This document shows, piece by piece, positions 17,394 to 26,462 of a DNA stretch of 64,000 nucleotides (its first letter is position 1; each line of letters begins with the position of its first letter). The notes beneath the pieces are model-generated. The model searched no databases. It was given only the letters and a program-made list of their open reading frames with translations, and was not told where the DNA came from. Source of the stretch: Niveispirillum lacus. Lineage in GTDB: Bacteria; Pseudomonadota; Alphaproteobacteria; Azospirillales; Azospirillaceae. The stretch covers positions 62,001-126,000 of the forward strand of contig NZ_NOXU01000026.1 of assembly GCF_002251795.1 (NCBI RefSeq), in the 5' to 3' direction. Made by a program: the position numbers and the translations under genes.

Positions 17394-18212
17394 ATGAACC
17401 AGCCACCGGTACCCGCTTTTGATCTTTCCGCCTATCTGGCCCGTATCGGTTATACCGGTCCTGTACAAGCCACTCTGGCCTGCCTTCGCGCCCTGCATAT
17501 TGCACATGCGGGGGCCATTCCGTTTGAAAATCTCGATATTCAGCGGGGCCTGCCCATTCGCCTGGAACCGGAAGCCATCATGGCCAAACTGGTCGGTTCC
17601 CAGCGCGGTGGTTATTGTTTTGAACAGAACAGCCTTTTCCATATGGCGTTGACCAGGATCGGTTTCGATCTGGTGCGCCGCCTGGCGCGGGTGCGGATGG
17701 GGGGGGATCCGGGAGGGCGCAGCCACCTGATGCTGTTGGTTACCATCGAGGGTGACACCCATCTGGCCGATGTCGGTTTCGGCGGGTCCTGTCTGGCCGA
17801 ACCCCTGCCGCTGCGGAAAGGGGAGTATGACAGTGCCGGTGACCGTTGGCGTCTGCGTCCTTCCGACTGGTCGCCGGGCTGGGAACTGGAGGTCTGGCGC
17901 GATGGCGACTGGTTTGGGCTCTATTGGTTTGGGGATGAGCCGGTGGTCGATCACGACCTGATTTTCGGCAATCACTATACCTCCACCCATCCGCAGTCGC
18001 GTTTTATCCAGAACCGGCTGGTGGCGCGGATAACCCTGTCCGAACGGCACAGCCTGTTGAACGGGCAGTACCGACGGCGCCTGAACGGCACCTTGGCGGA
18101 AGAGTTAGAAATCCCTGACGAGGCGAGCTTTCGGCACATCCTGCGCGAACGGTTTCTGATCGACCTGCCAGCGGATGCGGGTTTACGCCCGGTGGACGGC
18201 ATCGCCCCCTGA
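17394..18212 (+). CDS. nat: Arylamine N-acetyltransferase
   Basis: NAT transfers acetyl or related acyl groups from CoA to arylamines and hydrazines. The 272-residue protein has the catalytic triad in family context: Cys75 in RGGYCFEQN, His111 in SHLMLLV, and Asp126 in LADVGFGG. Its length is typical of bacterial NAT. I chose the ATG at 17394 (MNQPPVPAFDLSAYLARIGY) because homology starts there and AGGAT precedes it. It ends 13 bp from the convergent EAL gene. Confidence 0.94.
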   Translation: MNQPPVPAFDLSAYLARIGYTGPVQATLACLRALHIAHAGAIPFENLDIQRGLPIRLEPEAIMAKLVGSQRGGYCFEQNSLFHMALTRIGFDLVRRLARVRMGGDPGGRSHLMLLVTIEGDTHLADVGFGGSCLAEPLPLRKGEYDSAGDRWRLRPSDWSPGWELEVWRDGDWFGLYWFGDEPVVDHDLIFGNHYTSTHPQSRFIQNRLVARITLSERHSLLNGQYRRRLNGTLAEELEIPDEASFRHILRERFLIDLPADAGLRPVDGIAP

Positions 18213-18225
18213 CGGCTGCCTGCCG

Positions 18226-20949
18226 TCAGAACCAGCGCCCGGCGCGCAGACTGCGGGTTTCAGCCTTGATGGGGCCGGGCATACCGATGGCATGATGCAC
18301 CAGGGCCGTTGCCATCTCGGCCTCCAGCGGTTTGGCGAAAAGATAGCCTTGGGCCCGTTCACAGCCCAATTGGCGCAGCAACGCTTCTTGGGCTTCGGTT
18401 TCCACACCTTCGGCCACAACACCGAACTCCATGATCCCGGCAATGTGGAGGATCGCGCTGACCAGGGCTTTGCCCTTGTCGTCACGCGCCATGGCAGTGA
18501 CAAAGCTGCGGTCGATCTTGATGGTGTCGACCGGCAGGTTCTGCAAATAGGCCAATGAAGAATAGCCTGTGCCGAAATCATCAATGGCCAGTTGGATCCC
18601 CAGGTCGCGCAGGCCCTGCAGGATGGCCACGGCCTCTCCGCCCTGGCCGATCAACCCGCTCTCGGTGATTTCCAGGCGCAGCCATTCCGGCCGGCATTCG
18701 GTCATGTCCATCACCCCCGTCACCCAGCGCACAATGTCCAGCCGGGACGGGTCGAGTTGATAGGGCGATAGGTTGACAGAAATATAAAGCGGATTGTCGG
18801 CCCGGCCCCGGTTCCATCTGGCAATCTGGCGGCAGGACTGGACCAGGATATGGTTGCCCAGCGGCACGATCAGGCCCGTCTCCTCTGCCACTGCGATAAA
18901 GGTGTTGGGTGGGATCGGTCCGTGCTCAGGGTCAGTCCAGCGGGCCAGCGCCTCGAACCCGGTCAATTCGCCATCGGACAGGCGCACAATCGGCTGGAAC
19001 ACCGGGTGCACACCATTGGTGAAGTAAATGGCCTGACGCAGCCGGTCATAAATCACATGCCGTTGCGTCAGCCGGGCTCGCATGTCGGCATCAAACACCC
19101 GTCTTCCGCCGCCGCCCGCTGCCTCCGCTTCGGCGCTGGCAATCTCTGCATCGCGCAAAAGGGCAGCCGCGTCAGTGCCACCGGCGGTTCCGGGCACCAG
19201 CCCCAGGCTGGCCGTCACGAACATTTCCCGGCCCGCCACAGCCAGCGGTGCCCGCAGGGCATCGCGCACAGAATGGGCAAGATCATCGGTTCGTTCCGCC
19301 GCCTCCTCAAAGGACAGGATGGCGAATTCGCCTGTGTCGATGCGGCCAAGAAGATCGCCTGCCGGTACACATTCCCGCAACCTTTTGGCCACCGCAGCCA
19401 GCAGGGCGTCGGCTTCCGCCTCGCCCAGGGCTGCCTTTACCGCGCGAAAACGGTCCAGGCCGACGACCGTGATCGCAACCTCGGTTTCCACCCCCAGCGC
19501 CTGCTGCAACGCCTGCAGCACATGTGTCCGGTTTGGCAGACCGGTGACCCGGTCAAAATTGGCCATGACATGAAGCTGCTGCTCCGTGCGGCGGCGGTAA
19601 ATCTCCGCCTGGCGTTCGGCCAGCAGATGGTGCAGTTCCTGCGCAAGCTCCAGTTCGGCATGGCTCCAGCCGGCATCCGCTTCCCGCAGCAGAACAAGAT
19701 GCCCGTCCGGCACATCAATGCCCAGCATCCCCGGTCGCCAAGTGATTCCGTCCCGCCGTGCCGTGCTCTCGTCGATCAGCCGGTCCAGCCAGTGCGGCAA
19801 TGGGGGAAGTTCATGGGTAGCCCAATGGCTGCCTTCGATGCCGGCCACCATTGCGCTATGGGGCAGCAATTCCCCGATCACGGTCTGCGCGGCTGCCAAC
19901 CCATCGGTCAATTGCGCGCCCTGGCGCAGCAGATGTGACAGCCGGGTCAGACCCCGGGCGGCGTTGGTTCGGGCGGCGATGCTGGCCCGTTCCTCCAACG
20001 TGGCGATCTGTGCCGCCACAATTTCACCCAGCGCCTCGCACAACGCGCGGACCGACGGGGTAACGGCATGGGGTTCGGCACTTTCGCACCAAAGATAGCC
20101 CCACAGACGCCCGCCGACCAGCAGGGTTACAGCCAGCACACCGCGCACCTGCCGCCGCTGGCCATGGCGTTGGAACAGAAGGGTCGGATGGCGCAGGCTG
20201 ACCCGGCTGAGATCCAGATGGCGTCCGGTGACCGGGTTGGTCGCCGGCACCAGCGAAACCGGCTCGGCCTGCATGTCATAGACCAGCCGGGCGCGGTTCA
20301 GTTCAAGCAGGGATGTTTCCAGCGGTCGCAATGGCACGAAGCCCAGGGCCGACCCTGGCTCGCTCTGGCCTGGGGCGGCTGCGGCCGCCAGGACCTGGAT
20401 ATCTCCGCCTTCCGGCATCCGCACAAACAGCGCGCGGTCATACCCCGTCAGGCGGCGCATGTCTTGCGTTACCGCCTGTGCCAGATCGGTGACGCTGGCA
20501 ATGTGGCGGTAACGCCGGATCGCGGTCCCGAAACCGGCTGTCTGCATGCCGGCATCCCCCAGTGGCGGGGCCGCTTCCAGTTCCAAGATCAGACCGCTTT
20601 CATCCCATTGACCATGCGCGATCAGGCGCCGGCGCTGTCCGCCACGGTCCAGACGCAGCGGGATCGGTCCGATGGCATCCGCGCCGGCCTGGGCAATGGC
20701 GCGATCCAGCGCACGGGCCGCCAGGGGACCCAGAAGATCAGCAACCGGCCGGCCCAATGCCTCGTCCACGGGGCAGCCCAGCAGCAGCGGCAGATTGGTG
20801 CCCGCCTGGATCAGGCGGCGGTCCTGGGCATTCAGGACCAGTAGCCATCCATGGGGCTGGATCAGATCCAGCCTCTCACCGAACGCGTCACCGCCGGCCG
20901 CAATCAGCGACAGTGGATCAGACCATCCGTGGGCAGGGGGAACCAGCAT
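18226..20949 (-). CDS. Phytochrome-like PAS-GAF protein with degenerate GGDEF and intact EAL
   Basis: This is predicted to be a cyclic-di-GMP phosphodiesterase. From the ATG at 20949 (907 residues) the order is: PAS-like domain with the phytochrome motif DLIQPHGWLLV (about 25-100); GAF (about 145-305) with phytochrome-type sequence DLAQAVTQDMRRLTGYDRALF and GRLWGYLWCESAEP; a linker; GGDEF (about 460-620) whose active loop reads DTGEF; and EAL (about 645-895). The EAL domain keeps FEALARW, EITESG, DDFGTGYSSL, KIDRSF and EGVET. The N-terminal cysteine and the DIP and His residues that hold bilin in bacteriophytochromes are absent, so it is probably not photoactive. The start is uncertain because the frame is open to 21069. 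Confidence 0.9.
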   Translation of the reverse strand: MLVPPAHGWSDPLSLIAAGGDAFGERLDLIQPHGWLLVLNAQDRRLIQAGTNLPLLLGCPVDEALGRPVADLLGPLAARALDRAIAQAGADAIGPIPLRLDRGGQRRRLIAHGQWDESGLILELEAAPPLGDAGMQTAGFGTAIRRYRHIASVTDLAQAVTQDMRRLTGYDRALFVRMPEGGDIQVLAAAAAPGQSEPGSALGFVPLRPLETSLLELNRARLVYDMQAEPVSLVPATNPVTGRHLDLSRVSLRHPTLLFQRHGQRRQVRGVLAVTLLVGGRLWGYLWCESAEPHAVTPSVRALCEALGEIVAAQIATLEERASIAARTNAARGLTRLSHLLRQGAQLTDGLAAAQTVIGELLPHSAMVAGIEGSHWATHELPPLPHWLDRLIDESTARRDGITWRPGMLGIDVPDGHLVLLREADAGWSHAELELAQELHHLLAERQAEIYRRRTEQQLHVMANFDRVTGLPNRTHVLQALQQALGVETEVAITVVGLDRFRAVKAALGEAEADALLAAVAKRLRECVPAGDLLGRIDTGEFAILSFEEAAERTDDLAHSVRDALRAPLAVAGREMFVTASLGLVPGTAGGTDAAALLRDAEIASAEAEAAGGGGRRVFDADMRARLTQRHVIYDRLRQAIYFTNGVHPVFQPIVRLSDGELTGFEALARWTDPEHGPIPPNTFIAVAEETGLIVPLGNHILVQSCRQIARWNRGRADNPLYISVNLSPYQLDPSRLDIVRWVTGVMDMTECRPEWLRLEITESGLIGQGGEAVAILQGLRDLGIQLAIDDFGTGYSSLAYLQNLPVDTIKIDRSFVTAMARDDKGKALVSAILHIAGIMEFGVVAEGVETEAQEALLRQLGCERAQGYLFAKPLEAEMATALVHHAIGMPGPIKAETRSLRAGRWF

Positions 20950-21403
20950 CGATAAACGGACCACGCGGTTGAAAACGGGCAGGACCACCTGACAGTTAAG
21001 CGCAGGAATGCCCAACGGTCGGTGCGAGCGATCACATAGAGGCGGACGCGTTAATATTGGGTTGAACAATCCTGGTAATTGTTTTGGGTCAAATCACCCG
21101 ATACGGAAACAGCATGCCGTGTGCGTATCCAAATTGGCAACCATCTAATCCTGACGCCACTCCCCCTCTTTTCGGATTGCTTGCCTGTTTGGGGTAGGAA
21201 GCCTAGCTTGCTGATCCGTTGTGAAATTGCGTCCGCGGCATGGGACGTGATAACGATAATGGCAAAAGAATGTTCTGGTCGGAGTGTGCCCGGACCATGT
21301 CGATCGAATGTAGTGTGCCAGCCTGTGACCGGGGCGCCATCCGTGCGTTGCAGGTGACCGGTGCCTTGGTCCCGTCTCCGTTGCGGGGATGGCGGAGTAC
21401 GCG
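20950..21403. other. Divergent intergenic region
   Basis: This lies between the EAL gene and the divergent unknown gene pair. The stretch from 21060 to 21280 is less GC-rich than its surroundings and probably carries both promoters. I see no clear consensus element and no reliable gene. Confidence 0.4.
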
Positions 21404-22615
21404 ATGCTAGGCTCCCTTCTTCGTCGCCTGACCGGTCAACGCCACCCGTCAGCATCCCTGCCGGTATCGCCGCCCTTGCCGGTGGTGGAGTCCCGTACCG
21501 AGATGCCCGCCTTGTTGGAGACGGCTGCGGAAACCGATGGAACAGCCACGGGCGCAGAAGCGCCCATGGCGACGCTGGTTGGTGGTTCCGGTAAAAGCCC
21601 GGTCTTTTCGTCGCGTGCCGTGCGCGACGCGACGGTGGTAACCGGTACAATCGAGTCGCTGAACCGATTCGTGGATGGGCAGGATGTTCTGGACGACCTG
21701 ACCTGGCGTTTGGAAAGCCTGACACCGGATCAAAACAATTTCCTGCAATTGTCGGCTGAACCTGGACTGATCCAGCGTGCCCAGGCCCGCAGCGAAGTGC
21801 TGAAAGGGGCCAAGGCCGCTGCATTGCGCAAGTTGCTGGCCGATCTGGCCACCGGGGCCATTCCGGAACCGGTCAACCGGACCAACCCGTTATCCTTGCC
21901 CAAGACACCGATCGTACCGCCCTTGACCTCCTTGCAGCCACGGCTTCCAGCGGGTTCTGCCGATGGTGCGCCTGCCGCGACGGTCAGTTCGACACCGGCG
22001 CCGATATTGGGGTTGGCGAACCCGCCACCACCCGCTGCGGGTGCGCCCAGCCTGACCACCGCTCCCCCATTGGTGACACGGCCCATTCCGCCGGCGCCCG
22101 CCAAACCGGCGGCGCCGCCAACACCGCCCTTTGTTTCCCCCCCACCGCGGTTGCCGGTCACACCGCCCCGGCCCGACCCGGTGGTGGCCAAGGTGTCCGA
22201 AGTCAAGCTGACCGAACCTCCGCCCCCGGCTCAGATCTCTGCCCCGAAAATGGCGGACGCACCGACCGTGGTTGCGGACAGCCCGGCCACAAAACCGGCC
22301 GCTGCCGAACCGAACGTTGCGCAAGACACGGCGCCGCCGGAAACCAAGCTGCCACCGCCCACGCGTCCATCTGTGGCTGAGGTGGCTGACCCGGTTCCCG
22401 CGTCCGTGCCTCCCGCTGTGGCAAAGGTGCCGGAACCAGCCCCTGCCGCTGATCCGCCCCGAAAGGCGCAGACAATGCGGGCCGATCCGATGCCGCCACC
22501 CGTGGCCGCTGCACCCTCTGTACCCCGCCTGGACCGCCATGACGCGGAGGCGCGGCGCGCCCGCCTGTTGGCATCCTTGAATGACACTCTCTCCTCCAGT
22601 GAGGCCAGCCCATGA
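21404..22615 (+). CDS. Uncharacterised Pro/Ala-rich protein, first gene of a coupled pair
   Basis: This 403-residue protein has a small ordered part at about 70-165 (ATVVTGTIESLNRFVDGQDV, WRLESLTPDQNNFLQLSAEP) followed by some 200 residues of Pro/Ala-rich sequence, then a short helical C-terminus. No signal peptide is evident. The ATG at 21404 has GGAG six bases upstream and is preferred to one at 21389. Its stop overlaps the next start as ATGA, so the two are translationally coupled. The Pro-rich part may be a tether or scaffold. I do not recognise the family. Confidence 0.72.
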   Translation: MLGSLLRRLTGQRHPSASLPVSPPLPVVESRTEMPALLETAAETDGTATGAEAPMATLVGGSGKSPVFSSRAVRDATVVTGTIESLNRFVDGQDVLDDLTWRLESLTPDQNNFLQLSAEPGLIQRAQARSEVLKGAKAAALRKLLADLATGAIPEPVNRTNPLSLPKTPIVPPLTSLQPRLPAGSADGAPAATVSSTPAPILGLANPPPPAAGAPSLTTAPPLVTRPIPPAPAKPAAPPTPPFVSPPPRLPVTPPRPDPVVAKVSEVKLTEPPPPAQISAPKMADAPTVVADSPATKPAAAEPNVAQDTAPPETKLPPPTRPSVAEVADPVPASVPPAVAKVPEPAPAADPPRKAQTMRADPMPPPVAAAPSVPRLDRHDAEARRARLLASLNDTLSSSEASP

Positions 22616-24003
22616 GCATGCCGTCCAGCGACACCACCGACGCGCGCAAGCCGGTGGAGGCCGGGACAACCGGGGCGGCCCTGACCGGAGAGGTTCAGGA
22701 TTCGGTCGATCCGTTTGATTATGCGGAAACCATTGTCCGCGATCTGGCCCTGCATGTCGGGTCGCGGCTGCGCGATTTCCGCTCCGATCTGGCCGCGATG
22801 CATTCCGCCGTGGTGCAGTTGCCGGAAACCATGAAGATCAACGCCCTGGGGCAGAGCATCCAGGAACTGCGTGAAAGGCTGGCCCACCTGACGGGCGTGG
22901 TCAGCCAGCAGGTCACCCGGTATCCGGAGGAACTGGACCGGGTCTCCCGCTCCGCCGCCGAACTGTTGAACCGGGTTGCCGGCCTCGAAAGCTGGATTGC
23001 AGCCGCGCGGCAATCCATGGCGCAGGGGGGGGATGCCCCCAACCTGCCGATGCCGTCCGGTGGCTTTGTCGGCCATGACCAGTTTGAGGCCATCATTGGT
23101 CAGGTGCATGAAAGCATCCTGCGTGTGGTAGGTGCCGTTCGTGACCTGCAACTGGATGTCCGCGATATTCGCAGCGATATCCGCAAAGTGCCGCCGGGCA
23201 CCACCGACAGCAAAGCCCCGACGGAGGCCGTGGCAGCGCCTGTTGCCGATCATGGCCCGGCGCTGGCTGACCTGTCGCGCCGACTGGCCGCCCTGGAAAA
23301 TCGTCCGACACCGGCCACCGGTCAGGCTTTGGCCGATCTGGAACGCCGCCTGAAAGTGCTGGAAGAGCGGCCGGATACGGGGGCCCCCGTCGCGGCTGTG
23401 GTGCCGACGGTCCCCGCACCGTCGGTACAGCCCGATGTGGCGGCGCTGGTTTTCGGCGCCTGGCACCGCCTGTCGCTGCCGGCGGGGGATAAGGCCCTGG
23501 CCCAGACGGTGGAGGCTGTGGTGTCGACCCTGACCCGCACCTTCGACCAGACCACCCGCTCGCCGCAAGTGGCCAAAGGGTCGGGTATTGTGGCGGTAGC
23601 CACCGCCACCCGTGGCGGTACCCCGGTTACCGCCCTGCTGGCGACAGAGGATCTGTGCGGTCGGTCCTGGACGCTGGCGGCAGAGGCCGCCGAAATGGCC
23701 GCTGCCGCCGATGGCGACAAGCCGGCTGCCGTGCGGACACCCTGCTGGCGCGCGTTGCTGGCTGCCTCGGCCCTGGTCGAACAGCAGCAGCCGGGGACGA
23801 AGGTTCTGCCCATTCTGGTCTATGGTCATGGGGCAATCGACAAGCTGCCAGCGCGGGAGGATATGATCGCCCATGCCGGAAAGCTGGGGGTGGGCAGTGC
23901 CGCAGAACGGATGCTGGTGGTCGGCGCGCCGGACCAGTCGGCCCATACCGGATTTGCCCAACCCCGCGACCTGATGGCAGCGCTGACCGATCTGGGCCTT
24001 TGA
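22612..24003 (+). CDS. Uncharacterised protein with coiled-coil and unknown C-terminal domain
   Basis: This encodes a 463-residue protein. The N-terminal third is helical with heptad-like repeats (LRDFRSDLAAMHSAVVQL, ELRERLAHLTGVVSQQV, VGAVRDLQLDVRDIRSDI), then a second helical patch (DLSRRLAALENRP, DLERRLKVLEERP). A compact C-terminal domain (about 280-463) contains VLPILVYGHGAIDKLP and AERMLVVGAPDQ. That domain has an alternating beta/alpha look, but I cannot place it. There is no signal peptide or membrane segment. Translational coupling to 21404-22615 suggests that the two products form a complex. Confidence 0.72.
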   Translation: MSMPSSDTTDARKPVEAGTTGAALTGEVQDSVDPFDYAETIVRDLALHVGSRLRDFRSDLAAMHSAVVQLPETMKINALGQSIQELRERLAHLTGVVSQQVTRYPEELDRVSRSAAELLNRVAGLESWIAAARQSMAQGGDAPNLPMPSGGFVGHDQFEAIIGQVHESILRVVGAVRDLQLDVRDIRSDIRKVPPGTTDSKAPTEAVAAPVADHGPALADLSRRLAALENRPTPATGQALADLERRLKVLEERPDTGAPVAAVVPTVPAPSVQPDVAALVFGAWHRLSLPAGDKALAQTVEAVVSTLTRTFDQTTRSPQVAKGSGIVAVATATRGGTPVTALLATEDLCGRSWTLAAEAAEMAAAADGDKPAAVRTPCWRALLAASALVEQQQPGTKVLPILVYGHGAIDKLPAREDMIAHAGKLGVGSAAERMLVVGAPDQSAHTGFAQPRDLMAALTDLGL

Positions 24004-24158
24004 TCTGGCAGCCCCGGACCCGCCGTTATCTGGTCTGACCGCCCATGTTGCCCTGGCATGGGCTCTGCCTTTATGATAGGTTTGTTTTCCCAGGACTCAC
24101 CCTGATGGGGCCCGTGAAACACACCCTGTTTTTCTGATGCATGATGTTGCACAGGCGT

Positions 24159-24236
24159 CGGAGGCCGAAAGGTGGCGGCTCCGAATGCTCAGGTTCGGCG
24201 ATGCATTTGCTTCCCCCTGCCGGCGAAAGCCGGTAG
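24159..24236 (+). other. Structured leader upstream of the TSUP exporter
   Basis: Two consecutive GAAA-capped hairpins lie here. The first has CGGAG/CTCCG arms at 24159-24163 and 24179-24183 around a CC-GAAA-GG core. The second is an 8-bp stem (one G-U pair) at 24217-24224 and 24229-24236. They lie in the 282-base gap before the transporter. The second resembles REP-type palindromes; the first, followed by GCTCAGG, could be part of a riboswitch-like aptamer, but I cannot match it to a known class. Confidence 0.4.
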
Positions 24237-24285
24237 CATAATTGGACCGCCATCACCCGCCCCCGTTACGGGATTTTCCGGGACC

Positions 24286-25203
24286 ATGCAGATCTATCTT
24301 CCCATCGCCGAACTCTCGGTCAACGCCTTGTTGATCTTGATGCTGGGTGGCGGGGTGGGCTTCCTGTCCGGTCTGTTTGGCGTGGGCGGGGGCTTCTTGA
24401 TGACACCCCTGCTGATTTTCATTGGTGTCCCCCCGGCTGTCGCTGTGGGAACCCAGGCCAATCAGCTTGTGGGCGCGTCGGTCTCAGGCGTGCTGGCCCA
24501 TTGGCGGCGCAACAATGTCGATGTGAAGCTGGGTGGCGTCATGTTGGTCGGTGGCGCGCTGGGCACTGGCCTGGGTGTCTGGCTGTTCGGCTACTTGCAG
24601 AAGCTGGGCCATATCGATCTGGTGATTTCGCTTTCCTATGTGCTGTTTCTGGGCACCGTCAGTACACTGATGCTGACGGAAAGCCTGCGTGCCATTGTCA
24701 AGGGGCGGGGCGCGCCGGTGCGGTCCAAGCTGCATCACCATACCTGGTTGCATGGCCTGCCGTTCAAGATGCGGTTCCCGCGGTCGCGCCTGTACATATC
24801 CGCCCTGCTGCCGGCCCTGATCGGCTTTGTCGGTGGGGTGCTGGTGGCGATCATGGGCATCGGCGGTGGGTTCCTGCTGGTGCCCGCCATGATCTATATC
24901 CTGGGCATGCCCACCGCCCTGGTGGCCGGCACTTCCCTGTTCCAGATTATCTTCACCACCGGTCTGGCGGCATTTCTGCAGGCTGTGGGCAATCAGACTG
25001 TCGATATCGTGCTGGCCCTTTTGCTTCTGGTCGGCGGTGTCATCGGGGCGCAATTCGGTACCCGCGCCGGGGCTAAGCTGCGGGGTGAACAGGCCCGTGC
25101 CCTGCTGGCCCTGATGGTGCTGGCGGTGGCGGTCAAGCTGGCCGTGGATCTGGTCGTCCGGCCAGAGGATATTTATTCAATCACCCTGCCGGTGATGCCA
25201 TGA
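24286..25203 (+). CDS. TSUP-family (TauE/SafE) sulfite/sulfonate exporter
   Basis: This 305-residue inner-membrane protein has about eight to nine transmembrane segments in two repeats. Each repeat carries the TSUP glycine motif (FLSGLFGVGGGFLMTPLL near 23 and MGIGGGFLLVPAMIY near 190). The family exports sulfite, sulfonates or related anions. I chose the ATG at 24286 because it sits directly before the first helix. The stop overlaps the next gene by ATGA. Pairing with a TIGR02186 protein is a known alphaproteobacterial arrangement. The substrate is not determinable here. Confidence 0.9.
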   Translation: MQIYLPIAELSVNALLILMLGGGVGFLSGLFGVGGGFLMTPLLIFIGVPPAVAVGTQANQLVGASVSGVLAHWRRNNVDVKLGGVMLVGGALGTGLGVWLFGYLQKLGHIDLVISLSYVLFLGTVSTLMLTESLRAIVKGRGAPVRSKLHHHTWLHGLPFKMRFPRSRLYISALLPALIGFVGGVLVAIMGIGGGFLLVPAMIYILGMPTALVAGTSLFQIIFTTGLAAFLQAVGNQTVDIVLALLLLVGGVIGAQFGTRAGAKLRGEQARALLALMVLAVAVKLAVDLVVRPEDIYSITLPVMP

Positions 25204-25967
25204 ACCGGCGGTCCCGCTGCCTTCTGGCGCTTCCTGTCGCGCTGCTGGCAGGCTTCTGCCTGTGGCAGGCGGTACGGCCCGCCTGGGCACAGTCGCTGGT
25301 CGCTGACCTGTCCAGCCATCTCATCGCGATCACCACCGGCTTTACCGGTACGGATGTGGTGCTGTTCGGGGCTGTGGATGGCGATGGGGATGTCGCGGTC
25401 GTGGTCCAGGGACCGGAAGGGCAGGTGACCGTCCGGCGCAAGGACCGGGTGGCCGCTATCTGGATGAATGTGGAAGATGTCACCTTTGCCGGGGTTCCGG
25501 CCTATTACAATGTGGCGGTCACCGCGCCGCTTGAGGGTGTGGTTCCGCCAACGGTGCTGCAACGGCATGAGATCGGGCTGGATTATGTCCGGCTGCTCCC
25601 GGAAAAGGCCAAGCTGGCCCCGGAAAAGCTGGCCGAATTCCGCGCCGCCCTGATCCGCAACAAGCAGCGGGCCGGGCTGTACACGACAGAGGTGGGCGAG
25701 GTTTCTTTCCTGGGGCAACGCCTGTTCCGCACCCGGATTTTTTTCCCCGCCAATGTGGCGACGGGCACCTATACCGCGTCGGTCTTCCTGATCCGGGATG
25801 GTGATGTGGTCAGTGCCCAGACAACGCCGCTGCTGGTGTCCAAGATTGGCTTTTCGGCCAATGTGTTTGAATTCGCACAGCGCAATTCTGTCTTCTACGC
25901 GATCCTGGGCATCATGCTGGCCGTGACATCAGGCTGGCTGGCCGGGATCGTCTTCCGCAAATCGTAA
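25200..25967 (+). CDS. TIGR02186-family membrane-anchored protein
   Basis: This encodes a 255-residue protein with an N-terminal signal sequence (hydrophobic 8-30, cleavage near AWA-QS), a beta-rich periplasmic domain and one C-terminal transmembrane helix (about 228-250, YAILGIMLAVTSGWLAGIVF). Sequence such as LVADLSSHLIAITTGFTGTD matches the alphaproteobacterial Alph_Pro_TM/TIGR02186 family, whose function is unknown but which occurs beside TSUP transporters. Translation is coupled to the exporter by an ATGA overlap, so it may be a periplasmic partner of that exporter. Confidence 0.88.
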   Translation: MNRRSRCLLALPVALLAGFCLWQAVRPAWAQSLVADLSSHLIAITTGFTGTDVVLFGAVDGDGDVAVVVQGPEGQVTVRRKDRVAAIWMNVEDVTFAGVPAYYNVAVTAPLEGVVPPTVLQRHEIGLDYVRLLPEKAKLAPEKLAEFRAALIRNKQRAGLYTTEVGEVSFLGQRLFRTRIFFPANVATGTYTASVFLIRDGDVVSAQTTPLLVSKIGFSANVFEFAQRNSVFYAILGIMLAVTSGWLAGIVFRKS

Positions 25968-25991
25968 CGACGCCTTCGGGGGGAGGCCACC

Positions 25992-26462
25992 ATGCCCGAT
26001 AAGACCCGCATCTTCCTGGTCGTCGTAGACGAGACCGAGGAAATGACCGTCGCCCTGCATTATGCCGCCCGCCGTGCCCGTACCACGGGAGGCAAAGTAG
26101 CGCTGCTGCATGTTATCCCGCCCTCGGAGCTGCAGCATTGGGGTGCTATCGAAGAATTGATGAAGCAGGAGCAGCGGGAGGAGGCGGAGCAGTTGATGCA
26201 GCGACTGGCCAAGGAGGTGGTGGATATCGCAGGCTCCATCCCCATGCTGTATATCCGCGACGGTCAGGCCAGTGAACAACTGATGAAGCTGATCCAGGAG
26301 GAACCCAGCATCTCCATCCTTGTGCTGGCTGCCGGTACAGGCCGCGGTGGGCCGGGGCCGCTGATCAGCTATGTGGTCGGGCAGATGTCGGGCAATCTAA
26401 GGATCCCGGTTACGGTGGTGCCGGGTTACCTATCGGACGAGCAACTGGACGCTATCACCTGA
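25992..26462 (+). CDS. Universal stress protein (UspA family)
   Basis: This 156-residue single-domain Usp begins FLVVVDETEEMTVALHYAAR. Its C-terminal loop AAGTGRGGPGPLISYVVGQ resembles the ATP-binding Gly motif of the family, though it is not an exact match. GGGAGG precedes the ATG. It follows the TIGR02186 gene by 24 bp and may belong to the same operon. Its 3' end overlaps the convergent DUF2244 gene by eight bases. Confidence 0.9.
   Translation: MPDKTRIFLVVVDETEEMTVALHYAARRARTTGGKVALLHVIPPSELQHWGAIEELMKQEQREEAEQLMQRLAKEVVDIAGSIPMLYIRDGQASEQLMKLIQEEPSISILVLAAGTGRGGPGPLISYVVGQMSGNLRIPVTVVPGYLSDEQLDAIT

Noticed and set aside
22231-23961. Open frame opposite the coiled-coil gene (576 codons)
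   Set aside because: The plus strand has the coupled ATGA pair, good codon bias and sensible protein features; the antisense is Arg/Gly/His-rich noise.
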